This document shows positions 9,715 to 17,374 of a DNA stretch of 50,338 bases, in pieces; within the stretch, counting starts at the first letter, position 1; each line of letters starts with the position of its first letter. The notes beneath the pieces were generated by a model. It did no database searches. It was not told where the DNA came from and saw nothing but the letters and a program-made list of their open reading frames with translations. Location: assembly GCA_009694745.1 (NCBI GenBank), contig SHUF01000017.1:1-50338 (forward strand), in the 5' to 3' direction. Source of the stretch: Acidobacteriota bacterium (GTDB taxonomy: Bacteria > Acidobacteriota > Vicinamibacteria > Vicinamibacterales > SCN-69-37). The translations under genes were made by a program, and so were the position numbers.

Positions 9715-10014
9715 ATGGCAGACGCCAGGCGCATGGGAAAGATGGAGTTGTTCGCTCACTTCGCTGACAAGTTCGACTTGAAGCGTACGGTGGTGCGAGA
9801 TTTTTTTGACGAGTTGCTGGTGTTGTCCGAGAAGGAACTCAAGCGGACAGGCGAGTTTTCCGTTCCCGGCATGTGCAAGCTGGTCGTGCAGCATCGCCTG
9901 GCGCGAGACGGGCGCAACCCGGCCACCGGTGAGACGATCAAGATTCCGGCCAAGACCGTGGTCAAGGCCCGGATCGCCAAGCAGCTGAAGGACGCCGTCC
10001 TTCCGCGCAAGTAG
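9715..10014 (+). CDS. HU/IHF-family DNA-binding protein
   Basis: A 99-residue histone-like protein. The helical part is [16 protein letters not shown] and [18 protein letters not shown]; then comes [20 protein letters not shown], and the beta-arm with [20 protein letters not shown], where the proline inserts into DNA in HU/IHF proteins. The start at 9715 is supported by GGAG (9705-9708) seven bases upstream; an ATG at 9703 would add only four residues. It is monocistronic: a promoter precedes it and a strong terminator follows. Its expected role is DNA bending and nucleoid structure. The sequence is somewhat divergent from canonical HU, so an architectural subtype is possible. Confidence 0.9.
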   Translation: MADARRMGKMELFAHFADKFDLKRTVVRDFFDELLVLSEKELKRTGEFSVPGMCKLVVQHRLARDGRNPATGETIKIPAKTVVKARIAKQLKDAVLPRK

Positions 10015-10061
10015 GCGTTCGCACGCACCGCGCGCGGCCGCCGCTTCCGGCCGACAAGTTT

Positions 10062-10107
10062 GACACCCGTGGTCTGGCGTCACGCTGGCCCACGGGTGTC
10101 TTTTTTT
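10062..10107 (+). terminator. Rho-independent terminator after the HU gene
   Basis: A perfect 11-bp stem, GACACCCGTGG (10062-10072) with CCACGGGTGTC (10090-10100), a 17-base loop and seven Ts (10101-10107). It ends about 15 bases before the lpd start, so it separates HU from lpd. Confidence 0.9.
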
Positions 10108-10122
10108 GTTAACGTGACAGCT

Positions 10123-11544
10123 GTGGTACACGAATACGACGTAGTGGTCATTGGCGCTGGCACGGGCGGCTATGTCGCAGCCATTCGCGCATCGCAACTG
10201 GGCCTCAAGACCGCTGTGGTCGAGCGTCAGCCAACTCTGGGCGGCACCTGCCTCAACTGGGGCTGCATTCCGACCAAGGCATTACTCGAAAACGCCCACG
10301 CCCTGAAGATTGCGCAGGACGCGAAGGAGTGGGGCATCGTGCTGGGCGACGTCAAACCGTCCATCGATATGGCCCGTGTGAACGCGCGCCGCATCAAGGT
10401 AGTGACGGGGCTTACCAAAGGCATCGAGTTTCTCTTCAAGAAGAACAAGATCGACTGGATCAAAGGCAGCGCGCGGCTTGGCGGCGGTGGCCAGGTCCAC
10501 GTCACCTCGCCCGAAGCCGCCTCCCAAACCCTTCAGGCCAAAGAAATCATCGTCGCCACCGGATCGTACGCGCGGAGCGTGCCGGGGATCGAGATCGATC
10601 ACCAATACATCATCACGAGCGATCACGCGATTGCGCTGAACGAAGTGCCGGCCTCGATGGCCATCATGGGGAGCGGCGCGGTGGGTGTGGAGTTCGCGTC
10701 GATCTACCGTCGGTTCGGCAGCGCGGTCACGGTCATCGAGCTGCTGCCGCGTCTCGTGCCCAACGAGGACGAAGCCGTATCGGCCGAGCTTGAGAAGGCG
10801 TTCAAGAAGCGGGGCATCACCGTGAAGACGGCCACCAAGGTGACCGGTGCGGTGGTCAGGGACGGCAGCGTCACCATCGACATGCAGGGCGCCGACGGCA
10901 AGACCGAGACAATCACGGTGTCGAAGCTGCTGGTGGCTACGGGCCGCGGTCCGGTCACCGATGGTCTGGGCGCCGAAGAGCTTGGCCTCGAGATGGAACG
11001 CGGCTACATCAAGGTTGACTCACTGTTCTGCACGAACGTTCCAGGTGTTTCGGCTGTGGGTGACGTCATCACGATGGGCAATGGCGCCCATCCCCAGCTG
11101 GCACACCTGTCGTCGGCTGAGGGCATCCTGCTGGCCGAGCGTCTGGCGGGCATGGAAGTGAAACCCCTCAACTACGATCAGGTGCCCGGCTGCACCTACT
11201 GCGATCCGGAGATCGGCAGCATCGGCCTCACCGAGCAGGAGGCGATCGCGCGCGGGTTCGATGTGCGCGTCGGCGTCTTCCCCTTCGGCGTGCTGGGGCG
11301 CGCCAAGATCGTGAACGAGACCGAAGGCTTTGTGAAGATCGTGGCCGAGAAGAAGTACGACGAGATCCTTGGCGTGCACATGATTGGCCCACGTGCCACC
11401 GAGCTGGTGGCCGAAGCCGGAGTCGCGCTTCGCCTCGAGTGCACGGTTGAAGAACTCATCCGCACCATTCACGCGCATCCCACCATGTCCGAGGCGGTCG
11501 GTGAGGCGGCACACGCTGTCCACGGCGCCGCAATACACTCGTAG
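10123..11544 (+). CDS. lpdA: Dihydrolipoyl dehydrogenase (E3)
   Basis: This FAD enzyme reoxidises the dihydrolipoyl groups of 2-oxoacid dehydrogenase complexes with NAD. It has the N-terminal FAD motif VVVIGAGTGGYVAA, the redox disulfide GGTCLNWGCIPTK, the NAD-binding MGSGAVGVEFASIYRR, the second FAD motif GVSAVGDVI, and the C-terminal catalytic pair HAHPTMSEAVGEA. Length, 473 residues, is standard. The GTG at 10123 gives the usual short lead (VHEYDVVVIG); a GTG at 10114 is also possible. The E2 gene follows after a short repeat-bearing gap and lipB after that, so the three form a lipoate-dependent block. No E1 gene is in view. Confidence 0.95.
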   Translation: MVHEYDVVVIGAGTGGYVAAIRASQLGLKTAVVERQPTLGGTCLNWGCIPTKALLENAHALKIAQDAKEWGIVLGDVKPSIDMARVNARRIKVVTGLTKGIEFLFKKNKIDWIKGSARLGGGGQVHVTSPEAASQTLQAKEIIVATGSYARSVPGIEIDHQYIITSDHAIALNEVPASMAIMGSGAVGVEFASIYRRFGSAVTVIELLPRLVPNEDEAVSAELEKAFKKRGITVKTATKVTGAVVRDGSVTIDMQGADGKTETITVSKLLVATGRGPVTDGLGAEELGLEMERGYIKVDSLFCTNVPGVSAVGDVITMGNGAHPQLAHLSSAEGILLAERLAGMEVKPLNYDQVPGCTYCDPEIGSIGLTEQEAIARGFDVRVGVFPFGVLGRAKIVNETEGFVKIVAEKKYDEILGVHMIGPRATELVAEAGVALRLECTVEELIRTIHAHPTMSEAVGEAAHAVHGAAIHS

Positions 11545-11545
11545 A

Positions 11546-11601
11546 ACGTAGCTCGGCCTGATCTGTAAAACGTAGCTCGGCCTGGTCCTCAAGGCCGAGA
11601 A
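11546..11601 (+). repeat. Intergenic palindromic repeat, one partial and one full copy
   Basis: The unit ACGTAGCTCGGCCTG occurs at 11546-11560 (half copy) and again at 11570, where it continues into the full hairpin CTCGGCCT-loop-AGGCCGAG (to 11601). The same unit is found downstream of the E2 gene at 12935-12966. This is a REP-like element. Confidence 0.75.
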
Positions 11602-11615
11602 CAAGAGGGAAGAGA

Positions 11616-12914
11616 ATGGCAACTGAAGTGGTAATGCCCCAGATGGGCGAATCGATTGCGGAAGGCACCATCGTCCGCTGGATCAAGAAGGTCGGCGACG
11701 CGATTGATCGCGATGAGCCGCTATTTGAGATCTCCACCGACAAAGTGGATGCCGAGATTCCGTCGCCAGGCGCGGGAGTGCTGCTCGAGATCATGGTCAA
11801 GGAAGGCGAGACCGTGCCGGTCAACAGTGTCGTCGCGCGCATTGGCGCGGCGGGCGAGAAGGCAGCGGCAGCTCCTGCGCCAGCTGCCGCCGTTGCGGAG
11901 ACCACCACAGCGCCCGCGGCTGTGGTGGCCCAAACATCCGTGGCCGCGGCGCCCGCAGCAGTGGGCGCACCCGTTGAGTACGCGAACGAACTCGACGCCC
12001 GCCTGCGCACGAAGTCATCGCCCGTGGTCCGGAACATCGCGAAGGAACACGGCATCGACATCCGTCAGCTCAACGGCTCCGGCATTTCAGGACGCGTGAC
12101 GAAGAAAGACATCCTCGACTTCGTCGAGAGTGGAGCGGCCACGAAGGCTGCACCCGCAGTGGTGGACGTGGCCCCGGTGACCGCGAAGGCGGCGCCGGCA
12201 GCGAAGTCTCCGTTCGCTCCTGGGGAGAACGTGCGCATCGAGCCGATGGGCATCATGCGCAAGAAGATCGGCGAGCACATGGTGTCGAGCCTGCGCACGT
12301 CGCCACACGTGTACTCGGCGTATGAGGTGGACTTCGGACGAATCGACGAGATTCGGCTGAAGAAGAAAGCCGAGTACGAAGCGGCCGGCGCCAAGTTGAC
12401 CTACACGGCGTTCATCGCCAAGGCCACGGTGGACACCATCCGCCAGTTCCCGTTCTCGAACGCGTCGATCGACGGCGAGAACATCATCTACAAGCGCGAC
12501 ATCAACCTCGGTATTGCCGTGGCGCTCGATCAGGGACTGATCGTGCCGGTCATCAGGAACGCCGACGAGCGGAACATGCTCGGCATTTGCCGCGCGATCC
12601 AGGATCTGTCGGGCCGCGCGCGCAGCAAGCAACTGAAGGCCGATGAGGTGCAGGGCGGCACGTTCACGATTACCAACCCGGGCATTTTCGGCGCAGTGTT
12701 CGGCTTGCCGATCATCAGCCAGCCCCAGGTGGCCATTCTGGGTGTGGGCAGCGTGGACAAGCGGGTGGTCGTGATCGACGACATGATTGCCATTCGCCCG
12801 ATGTGTTACCTGACGCTGGGCTACGACCACCGGCTCATTGATGGCGCAGACGCCGGCCGGTTCCTCCAGGCGCTCAAAGACCGGCTTCAGGACTTCGACG
12901 AGGGGTGGGTGTAG
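11616..12914 (+). CDS. 2-oxoacid dehydrogenase E2, dihydrolipoyllysine acyltransferase
   Basis: The 432-residue core acyltransferase of a 2-oxoacid dehydrogenase complex. It has one lipoyl domain at residues 1-75 with the lipoylation lysine in EISTDKVDAEIPSPGAG, an Ala/Pro-rich linker, a peripheral-subunit-binding domain (SPVVRNIAKEHGIDIRQLNG) at about 130-170, a second linker, and the catalytic domain ending in LTLGYDHRLIDGADAGRFL, whose His and Asp are catalytic. GAGGGAAGAGA before the ATG serves as ribosome-binding site. The acyl group (acetyl, succinyl or branched-chain) cannot be set without E1. The lipoyl lysine would be charged by the LipB pathway encoded next door and reoxidised by the E3 upstream. 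Confidence 0.93.
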   Translation: MATEVVMPQMGESIAEGTIVRWIKKVGDAIDRDEPLFEISTDKVDAEIPSPGAGVLLEIMVKEGETVPVNSVVARIGAAGEKAAAAPAPAAAVAETTTAPAAVVAQTSVAAAPAAVGAPVEYANELDARLRTKSSPVVRNIAKEHGIDIRQLNGSGISGRVTKKDILDFVESGAATKAAPAVVDVAPVTAKAAPAAKSPFAPGENVRIEPMGIMRKKIGEHMVSSLRTSPHVYSAYEVDFGRIDEIRLKKKAEYEAAGAKLTYTAFIAKATVDTIRQFPFSNASIDGENIIYKRDINLGIAVALDQGLIVPVIRNADERNMLGICRAIQDLSGRARSKQLKADEVQGGTFTITNPGIFGAVFGLPIISQPQVAILGVGSVDKRVVVIDDMIAIRPMCYLTLGYDHRLIDGADAGRFLQALKDRLQDFDEGWV

Positions 12915-12934
12915 GGTCCAGAGTCCAGGGTCCA

Positions 12935-12966
12935 ACGTAGCTCGGCCTGCTCCTCAAGGCCGAGAA
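12935..12966 (+). repeat. Palindromic repeat, second locus
   Basis: The 32-base element ACGTAGCTCGGCCTGCTCCTC plus its closing arm AAGGCCGAGAA matches the copy at 11570-11601 with one change in the loop. It lies between the E2 gene and lipB, behind a short GGTCCAGAGTCCAGGGTCCA tract (12915-12934). Confidence 0.75.
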
Positions 12967-12988
12967 TTGAGCCGCGCAGCCACCAGCA

Positions 12989-13654
12989 ATGACTGAAGTT
13001 TCCGTCCGGCGCCTCGGTCGTGTCGATTACCAAGCCAGCCTCGATTTGCAGGCGGCGCTGGTTGAAGACCGGCGCGCCGGACGCATCGGCGACACCTTGC
13101 TCCTGCTCGAACATCCGCCCGTCATCACGCTCGGCGTGAAGACGCGTCTTGGCCCGAGGCACATCCTTGCGTCAGACGAGGAACTTTCGCGGCAAGGCGT
13201 GACGGTTCACGAGACCGGTCGCGGCGGAGACGTGACGTATCACGGCCCTGGACAACTTGTTGGGTATCCCATCTTCGACCTGAAGCCTGATCGCTGCGAC
13301 GTGCACAAGTACGTGCGCGATCTTGAAGAAGTGCTGATTCGCGCGCTGGGCGAGTTCGGCATTGAAGCCAGCCGTGTGAAGGGCCTGTCAGGAGTGTGGG
13401 TGAGCGCCGGAGGCCCCGTTGGCAACGAACGGAAGATCGCCGCCATCGGTGTTCGCATCAGCCGGTGGATCACCAGTCACGGCTTTGCGCTCAACGTAGC
13501 CACAGACCTGCGTCACTTCCAACTGATCGTTCCGTGTGGCATCGCCGATCGCGGCGTGACGTCGATGGAAGGCGAACTCAAGCGAAGTGTGCCACCGGCC
13601 GAGATCGAGGACGCCATCGTGCGTGGATTTACGGCGGTGTTCGCCGCACGTTGA
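12989..13654 (+). CDS. lipB: Octanoyl-[ACP]:protein N-octanoyltransferase LipB
   Basis: LipB moves octanoate from acyl carrier protein to lipoyl domains, the first step of lipoate assembly. The 221-residue protein has LLLLEHPPVITLGVKT, the hallmark ETGRGGDVTYHGPGQLVGYP, NERKIAAIGVRISRW with the conserved lysine, HGFALNV, and FQLIVPCGIADRGVTSM, where the cysteine forms the acyl thioester intermediate. The start ATG at 12989 has only a weak ribosome-binding site. Its position after lpd and E2 fits supply of the cofactor to the E2 lipoyl domain. LipA, the sulfur-insertion partner, is not in the window. Confidence 0.95.
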   Translation: MTEVSVRRLGRVDYQASLDLQAALVEDRRAGRIGDTLLLLEHPPVITLGVKTRLGPRHILASDEELSRQGVTVHETGRGGDVTYHGPGQLVGYPIFDLKPDRCDVHKYVRDLEEVLIRALGEFGIEASRVKGLSGVWVSAGGPVGNERKIAAIGVRISRWITSHGFALNVATDLRHFQLIVPCGIADRGVTSMEGELKRSVPPAEIEDAIVRGFTAVFAAR

Positions 13655-13674
13655 TCGATCTCCCGGCCGCGACC

Positions 13675-14544
13675 TCAGGACCCCTGGACCCCGGGACTCC
13701 GGGACTCCGACGACAATGCGTTCATGAAGTCCACGCGCTCTTGAGGACTGAACGAGGGACTGTGCCGAGCCAGCACGCGGCCGTTTCCCATAGACACCGG
13801 GAGCAGGGCGGCTCCGTGGCGCACACCGAACTCCTGGTCAACGATCGTCACTGCAGGAATCTGAGCGCGGGAGCCAAAGAGCAGACCCTCAACAACAGGC
13901 GCGGTCGCTGCGGCAATTGCGTAAGGTCCGGTCGGCCACAGACCCTTGGTCTGTTGCGCGATTGCCACCAGCCGATGCGCCGGCACATGGTCGGTGATGA
14001 GGGCCCCGCCGATGGTGGCGCTGGACCACGCGATGACAAACGCGGGCGGCCGTCCGGCCACCACGAGCGACACGTCCGCGCCCGAGCCGTTCACTTCGAG
14101 GGCCACCAGTGCGCGCGCAGCCCCGGCAAGCGCGGCCGCCGCCGTGCCCACGATGCGGTCGGCCGGTACGCCAAGTTCGCGCACGACCGCTTCCATCAAC
14201 CATGTCTGTTTGGGGCCGGCGAACACGAACGGCGCCGTCGCGCCAGCGTTCACAAGCTGGCGCACCAGCGTCAGCCCGCGATCGCCCTCCCATTCACCAG
14301 ACTCATGACTGTCGGCGATGACAATGACGCCGGCGCCTGCGGCAGCAAGAACGTCGCCCTCACCTGACACACGAGTGTCGTAGCTCTCAACCGGACCCGA
14401 TTGTCTGATGTCGAGCGCCTTGCCGGCGGCCACGGAAGCCGCAGCATCGATCAGGCAGACATCCCGCACGCGAGCGCGTCCGGCCAGCGTCTGCGCGACA
14501 CTCGCGCCAATCGGTCCCGCTCCGAGGATGGCAACAGTCGGCAT
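13675..14544 (-). CDS. Lactate/malate dehydrogenase-like protein lacking catalytic residues
   Basis: A 289-residue protein with an N-terminal Rossmann motif VAILGAGPIGASVAQTLAG and the layout of the lactate/malate dehydrogenase family (LIDAAASVAAGKALDIRQSG; later VTIVDQEFGVRHGAALLPVSMG). Where active members have the catalytic histidine in a GxHG motif, this protein reads SLVVAGRPPAFVIA, and the substrate-binding arginines are not evident. It may bind a nucleotide without being a dehydrogenase, or use another chemistry. The last eleven residues (SESRSPGVQGS) are encoded by a short GGGACTCC-type repeat, so the C-terminus may have been extended by that repeat. The start is set by TAGAAT nine bases upstream. 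Confidence 0.75.
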   Translation of the reverse strand: MPTVAILGAGPIGASVAQTLAGRARVRDVCLIDAAASVAAGKALDIRQSGPVESYDTRVSGEGDVLAAAGAGVIVIADSHESGEWEGDRGLTLVRQLVNAGATAPFVFAGPKQTWLMEAVVRELGVPADRIVGTAAAALAGAARALVALEVNGSGADVSLVVAGRPPAFVIAWSSATIGGALITDHVPAHRLVAIAQQTKGLWPTGPYAIAAATAPVVEGLLFGSRAQIPAVTIVDQEFGVRHGAALLPVSMGNGRVLARHSPSFSPQERVDFMNALSSESRSPGVQGS

Positions 14545-14553
14545 GGCACCCCT

Positions 14554-14595
14554 ATTCTAGCCGGTCATCCTCGTGAGCCGCCGGGACGCTAGAAT
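14554..14595. promoter_or_regulatory. Divergent promoter pair, two TAGAAT boxes
   Basis: TAGAAT on the reverse strand (14554-14559) ends nine bases before the dehydrogenase-like start at 14544. TAGAAT on the forward strand (14590-14595) ends six bases before the GTG of the transporter at 14602. Neither gene has room for a Shine-Dalgarno sequence. Confidence 0.5.
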
Positions 14596-14601
14596 ATCGG
14601 C

Positions 14602-15333
14602 GTGCTGGAACACTCAACCACATGGCTCGCCGTCGCGTTTTTCGTGGCGGCGGTGCTGTATTCGTCAGTCGGTCATGCCGGCGCATCCGGGTATCTTGCG
14701 GCAATGGCGTTCGTCGGTATGGCAACGCCGATGATGCGGCCCACCGCCCTCGTGCTCAATCTCCTTGTGGCGTCGATTGCGACCATTCGGTTCTCCCGCG
14801 CAGGTTTCTTCTCATGGCCGCTGTTCTGGCCGTTTGCGCTCGGCTCCATCCCGTTGGCGTATATCGGTGGTGCCATCACATTGCCGGGGCACTGGTACCG
14901 GACGCTCGTGGGGGTTGTGCTTTGGACAGCAGCGCTGCGCTTGTGGCTGGATATTCGCCTGGTCACGAGCCACGCACCACCGAAGGCGGTGGCGGTGCTC
15001 TCGGGTTCGGTGATCGGTCTGCTTGCCGGGTTGACGGGCACGGGCGGAGGGATCTTCCTCAGTCCACTCCTGTTGTTCATGGGCTGGGCGCAGATCCGCG
15101 AGACAGGCGGCGTCTCGGCTGCATTCATTCTGGTGAACTCACTGGCCGGACTTGCGGGCAACCCGGCAAGTCTCGGCAACCTGCCTCCGCAGTTGCCGAT
15201 CTGGGGGTGTGCCGCGTTTGTCGGCGGGCTGATTGGGGCGGAGCTCGGTAGCCGTCGGATCGGCACGCCCGCGTTCAGACGACTACTTGGACTCGTACTC
15301 CTCATCGCAGGGGCAAAATTGGTGTTCTCATGA
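14602..15333 (+). CDS. TSUP-family (TauE/SafE) membrane transporter
   Basis: A 243-residue inner-membrane protein with about eight hydrophobic segments and the twofold pattern of the sulfite/organosulfonate exporter family. Each half has the typical glycine-rich helix: SVGHAGASGYLAAMAF near the N-terminus and LAGLTGTGGGIFLSPLLL in the second half. The N-terminal segment VAFFVAAVLYSSVGHAGASG is characteristic of this family. Substrate is not predictable; family members move sulfite, sulfonates, sulfur compounds or acids. It overlaps the GNAT gene by four bases, and MOSC follows, so the three are co-translated. A MOSC protein nearby is compatible with a sulfur role, but this is only inference. 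Confidence 0.88.
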   Translation: MLEHSTTWLAVAFFVAAVLYSSVGHAGASGYLAAMAFVGMATPMMRPTALVLNLLVASIATIRFSRAGFFSWPLFWPFALGSIPLAYIGGAITLPGHWYRTLVGVVLWTAALRLWLDIRLVTSHAPPKAVAVLSGSVIGLLAGLTGTGGGIFLSPLLLFMGWAQIRETGGVSAAFILVNSLAGLAGNPASLGNLPPQLPIWGCAAFVGGLIGAELGSRRIGTPAFRRLLGLVLLIAGAKLVFS

Positions 15334-15755
15334 TCACATACCGTGTTGCCAACAACATTCCGGTGGACGTTGTGAAGGCGTTGTACGAAGCATCCACCCT
15401 TGGTGAACGGCGGCCGATTGATGATCCCGGTACCCTTGAAGCGATGATGCAGAACGCCAACCTCGTGGTGACGGCGTGGGACGGCGATGACCTCGTCGGC
15501 ATCTCGCGGACGTTGACCGACTTTGTCTACGTCGGTTATCTCTCGGACCTGGCGGTGCACGCACGCTGTCAGCGCCAGGGCATCGGCATCGGCCTGATCG
15601 AAAAAACCCGCGCCGCCATGGGACCGAAGTCAAAGCTGATTCTGCTCGCGGCTCCAGCCGCCGTTGATTACTACCCACGCATCGGCTTTACGCATCATCC
15701 GCAGGCGTGGATCCTCTCGGCAACAGACCCCTTTCCCACGAGCGCCTCGTCATGA
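15330..15755 (+). CDS. GNAT-family N-acetyltransferase
   Basis: A 141-residue protein with the acetyl-CoA-binding core: VYVGYLSDLAVHARCQRQGI followed by GIGLIEKTRAAMG gives the R/Q-x-x-G-x-G/A loop, and LILLAAPAAVDYYPRIGFTH forms the last strand and helix. The N-terminus (YRVANNIPVDVVKALYEAS) and WDGDDLVGISRTLTDF match small GNATs that modify amines or amino-acid derivatives. Its ATG overlaps the transporter stop (ATGA) and its own stop overlaps the next ATG, so it is the middle gene of a tight operon. The substrate is unknown. Confidence 0.88.
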   Translation: MITYRVANNIPVDVVKALYEASTLGERRPIDDPGTLEAMMQNANLVVTAWDGDDLVGISRTLTDFVYVGYLSDLAVHARCQRQGIGIGLIEKTRAAMGPKSKLILLAAPAAVDYYPRIGFTHHPQAWILSATDPFPTSASS

Positions 15756-16330
15756 CGTGTGCCATCACTGACCGCCCGGAACCACAGACCCTTGAAACCC
15801 TGTCGGGGAAGCTACCGCACATTCAGCAGTCACCCAGGGTCGAGGGCACCCTTGCGTTAATCGTCCGGCGGCCCCATGTGGACGCACGCGAAGTGCTTCC
15901 TGAAGGTGAGCTGAATCTGCTTGAAGGACTGGCCGGCGACACCTGGAATACGCGCGGAAGTTCTCGCACCCCCGATGGATCGGCCCATCTCGATATGCAG
16001 CTCAATCTGATGAACGTGCGCGTGATTGAAGCGATTGCCGGCAGCATGAAGCGATGGCCCCTTGCCGGCGATCAGCTCTACGTTGATCTCGATCTGAGCC
16101 AGACCAATGTGCCGCCGGGCACCCGCCTCTCTTTCGGGGATGCCGTGATCGAAATCACGCCGCAGCCCCACAGAGGCTGCGATAAGTTCGCCGCGCGTTT
16201 CGGCGTTGACGCGCTCAAGTTCGTCAACTCACCTGACGGTAGGCTGATGGGATTGCGCGGCGTGAACGCGAAGGTGATTCGGCCTGGACGAGTTCGGGCC
16301 GGAGACACGGTCACGAAGATGTTGTTCTGA
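15752..16330 (+). CDS. MOSC-domain protein
   Basis: A 192-residue protein with the MOSC fold (molybdenum cofactor sulfurase C-terminal type). HLDMQLNLMNVRVIEAIAGS, AGDQLYVDLDLSQTNVPPGT and ITPQPHRGCDKFAARFG are diagnostic; the cysteine in HRGCDKF is where MOSC proteins carry sulfur or contact the cofactor. The start at 15752 overlaps the GNAT stop. Stand-alone MOSC proteins are thought to handle sulfur transfer or reductive detoxification of N-hydroxylated compounds. It sits about 14 kb from the molybdopterin oxidoreductase of this window, so a direct link is only possible. Its last 20 bases overlap the convergent SRPBCC gene. Confidence 0.88.
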   Translation: MTCAITDRPEPQTLETLSGKLPHIQQSPRVEGTLALIVRRPHVDAREVLPEGELNLLEGLAGDTWNTRGSSRTPDGSAHLDMQLNLMNVRVIEAIAGSMKRWPLAGDQLYVDLDLSQTNVPPGTRLSFGDAVIEITPQPHRGCDKFAARFGVDALKFVNSPDGRLMGLRGVNAKVIRPGRVRAGDTVTKMLF

Positions 16331-16754
16331 CGTAACGCCGGGTCACCGCGTGCCGATGGTTGAACATCTGGCGCAACCCGACCTTGACTGTCCAGCCAAA
16401 GAGCGCGTTCACCACGCCGCCTCCCGGCAGCGCGAACGTCACGCGATCGGTGAGCCGGCAGCGGCCGCCCTCGTCCATAAACTCGTGGCGATGGACCCAC
16501 GAAGCGAAGGGGCCGGTCACGAGCTCGTCCACGAAGAGTCGATCCTGGTCGAACGCGGTGTGGTGGGCCGTCCAGGTCATTGGGCCGATCTTGAGGATCA
16601 CACGCGCACCGGTTCGGATTCCTCCACTGCGGCTGATGATGCGCATCGGGGGAAATACGGGAGATAGAAGCGGCAGCGCGTCCTCCCGCTCGTGAAACGC
16701 GAACACCACAGAGACGGGTGCGTCGATCAGGCTGCTCTTCACAAAAGTGGGCAC
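16311..16754 (-). CDS. SRPBCC-family ligand-binding protein
   Basis: A protein of about 147 residues of the START/polyketide-cyclase-like fold: [59 protein letters not shown] and a long C-terminal helix ([20 protein letters not shown]). Close relatives start M-P-T-F, which fits the GTG at 16754, seven bases behind TAAGAT (16762-16767); an ATG at 16763 is the alternative but overlaps that box. The ligand is unknown; such proteins often act on NAD-dependent sugar epimerases or small hydrophobic molecules. The 3' end overlaps the MOSC gene by 20 bases, tail to tail. Confidence 0.82.
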   Translation of the reverse strand: MPTFVKSSLIDAPVSVVFAFHEREDALPLLSPVFPPMRIISRSGGIRTGARVILKIGPMTWTAHHTAFDQDRLFVDELVTGPFASWVHRHEFMDEGGRCRLTDRVTFALPGGGVVNALFGWTVKVGLRQMFNHRHAVTRRYVRTTSS

Positions 16755-16772
16755 TCCTGACATCTTAGTGGC

Positions 16773-17117
16773 ATGTACACAGCAATCGTCACCGGCGGAA
16801 CCAAAGGCATTGGATACGGCATCGCGGAAGCGCTTCTTGGCGCAGGGGGTCGCGTGATGATTACCGGGCGTGATGCTGCCGGAGTCGCAGACGCCGTGGC
16901 GAGGTTGGGAACCGGCGCCGGCGACGGCAGTCGCGTGATCGGCCGGGCCGTGGATGTGCGTGACCGCGCGGCGGTTGACGCGATGGTTGCTGAAGCCGTC
17001 AGCAAGTTCGGGTCACTGAACACGCTCATCAACAACGCCGGCGTCGGCCTGTTCACCGCGGTGGAGCAGACGACAGATGATGACTGGTCTCGCGTCATCG
17101 AGACAAACCTGTCTACT
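16773..17117 (+). pseudogene. Truncated short-chain dehydrogenase/reductase
   Basis: The N-terminal half of an SDR: the NAD(P) motif [35 protein letters not shown], and the NNAGVG motif followed by [17 protein letters not shown]. Just after this, where SDRs continue toward the YxxxK catalytic site, the frame ends in STA-stop and the DNA turns into the antisense of a different gene. The active-site Tyr and Lys are therefore missing. The homology ends at about 17115-17117, the same point at which the BtaA-like fragment on the other strand ends. A functional product is unlikely. Confidence 0.85.
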
Positions 17118-17317
17118 GCGTAAATTCGGACTGGAGCATCCAGCGCGTAGTCCAGAACATTGCATCCGGCCGATGTGATGACGACGACCGAGTCTTCCGG
17201 GCCAAGCATGAGCGCCTCGCGATCCAGTCGGGGATCCTCCCAGCAGGCGTTGTAAACCAGTCGGTGACGATGGACGAGGTTGAATGATGCCCTGGAGAGC
17301 GGTGTGAGGAGTCCCAT
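17115..17317 (-). pseudogene. 5' fragment of a BtaA-like (DUF3419) gene
   Basis: From an ATG at 17317 the reverse strand reads [20 protein letters not shown], then [19 protein letters not shown] and [20 protein letters not shown], then RIYAVD. This is the start of the DUF3419 family, SAM-dependent 3-amino-3-carboxypropyl transferases of the betaine-lipid type (BtaA); the SAM-binding part begins at TSAGCN. After IYAVD the homology stops and the frame runs on by chance through antisense SDR sequence to 16739. About 70 residues remain of a protein that normally exceeds 350. Confidence 0.8.
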
Positions 17318-17374
17318 CGTCGGAAGGATGGAGCACGGCTGCGACGGACGGGGCACGAACCGGCAACAAACGTG

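Noticed and set aside
16739-17356. A 205-codon reverse frame read as one novel protein.
   Set aside because: Only residues up to IYAVD match a known family; the rest is antisense of the SDR fragment, so it is a chance extension across the junction.
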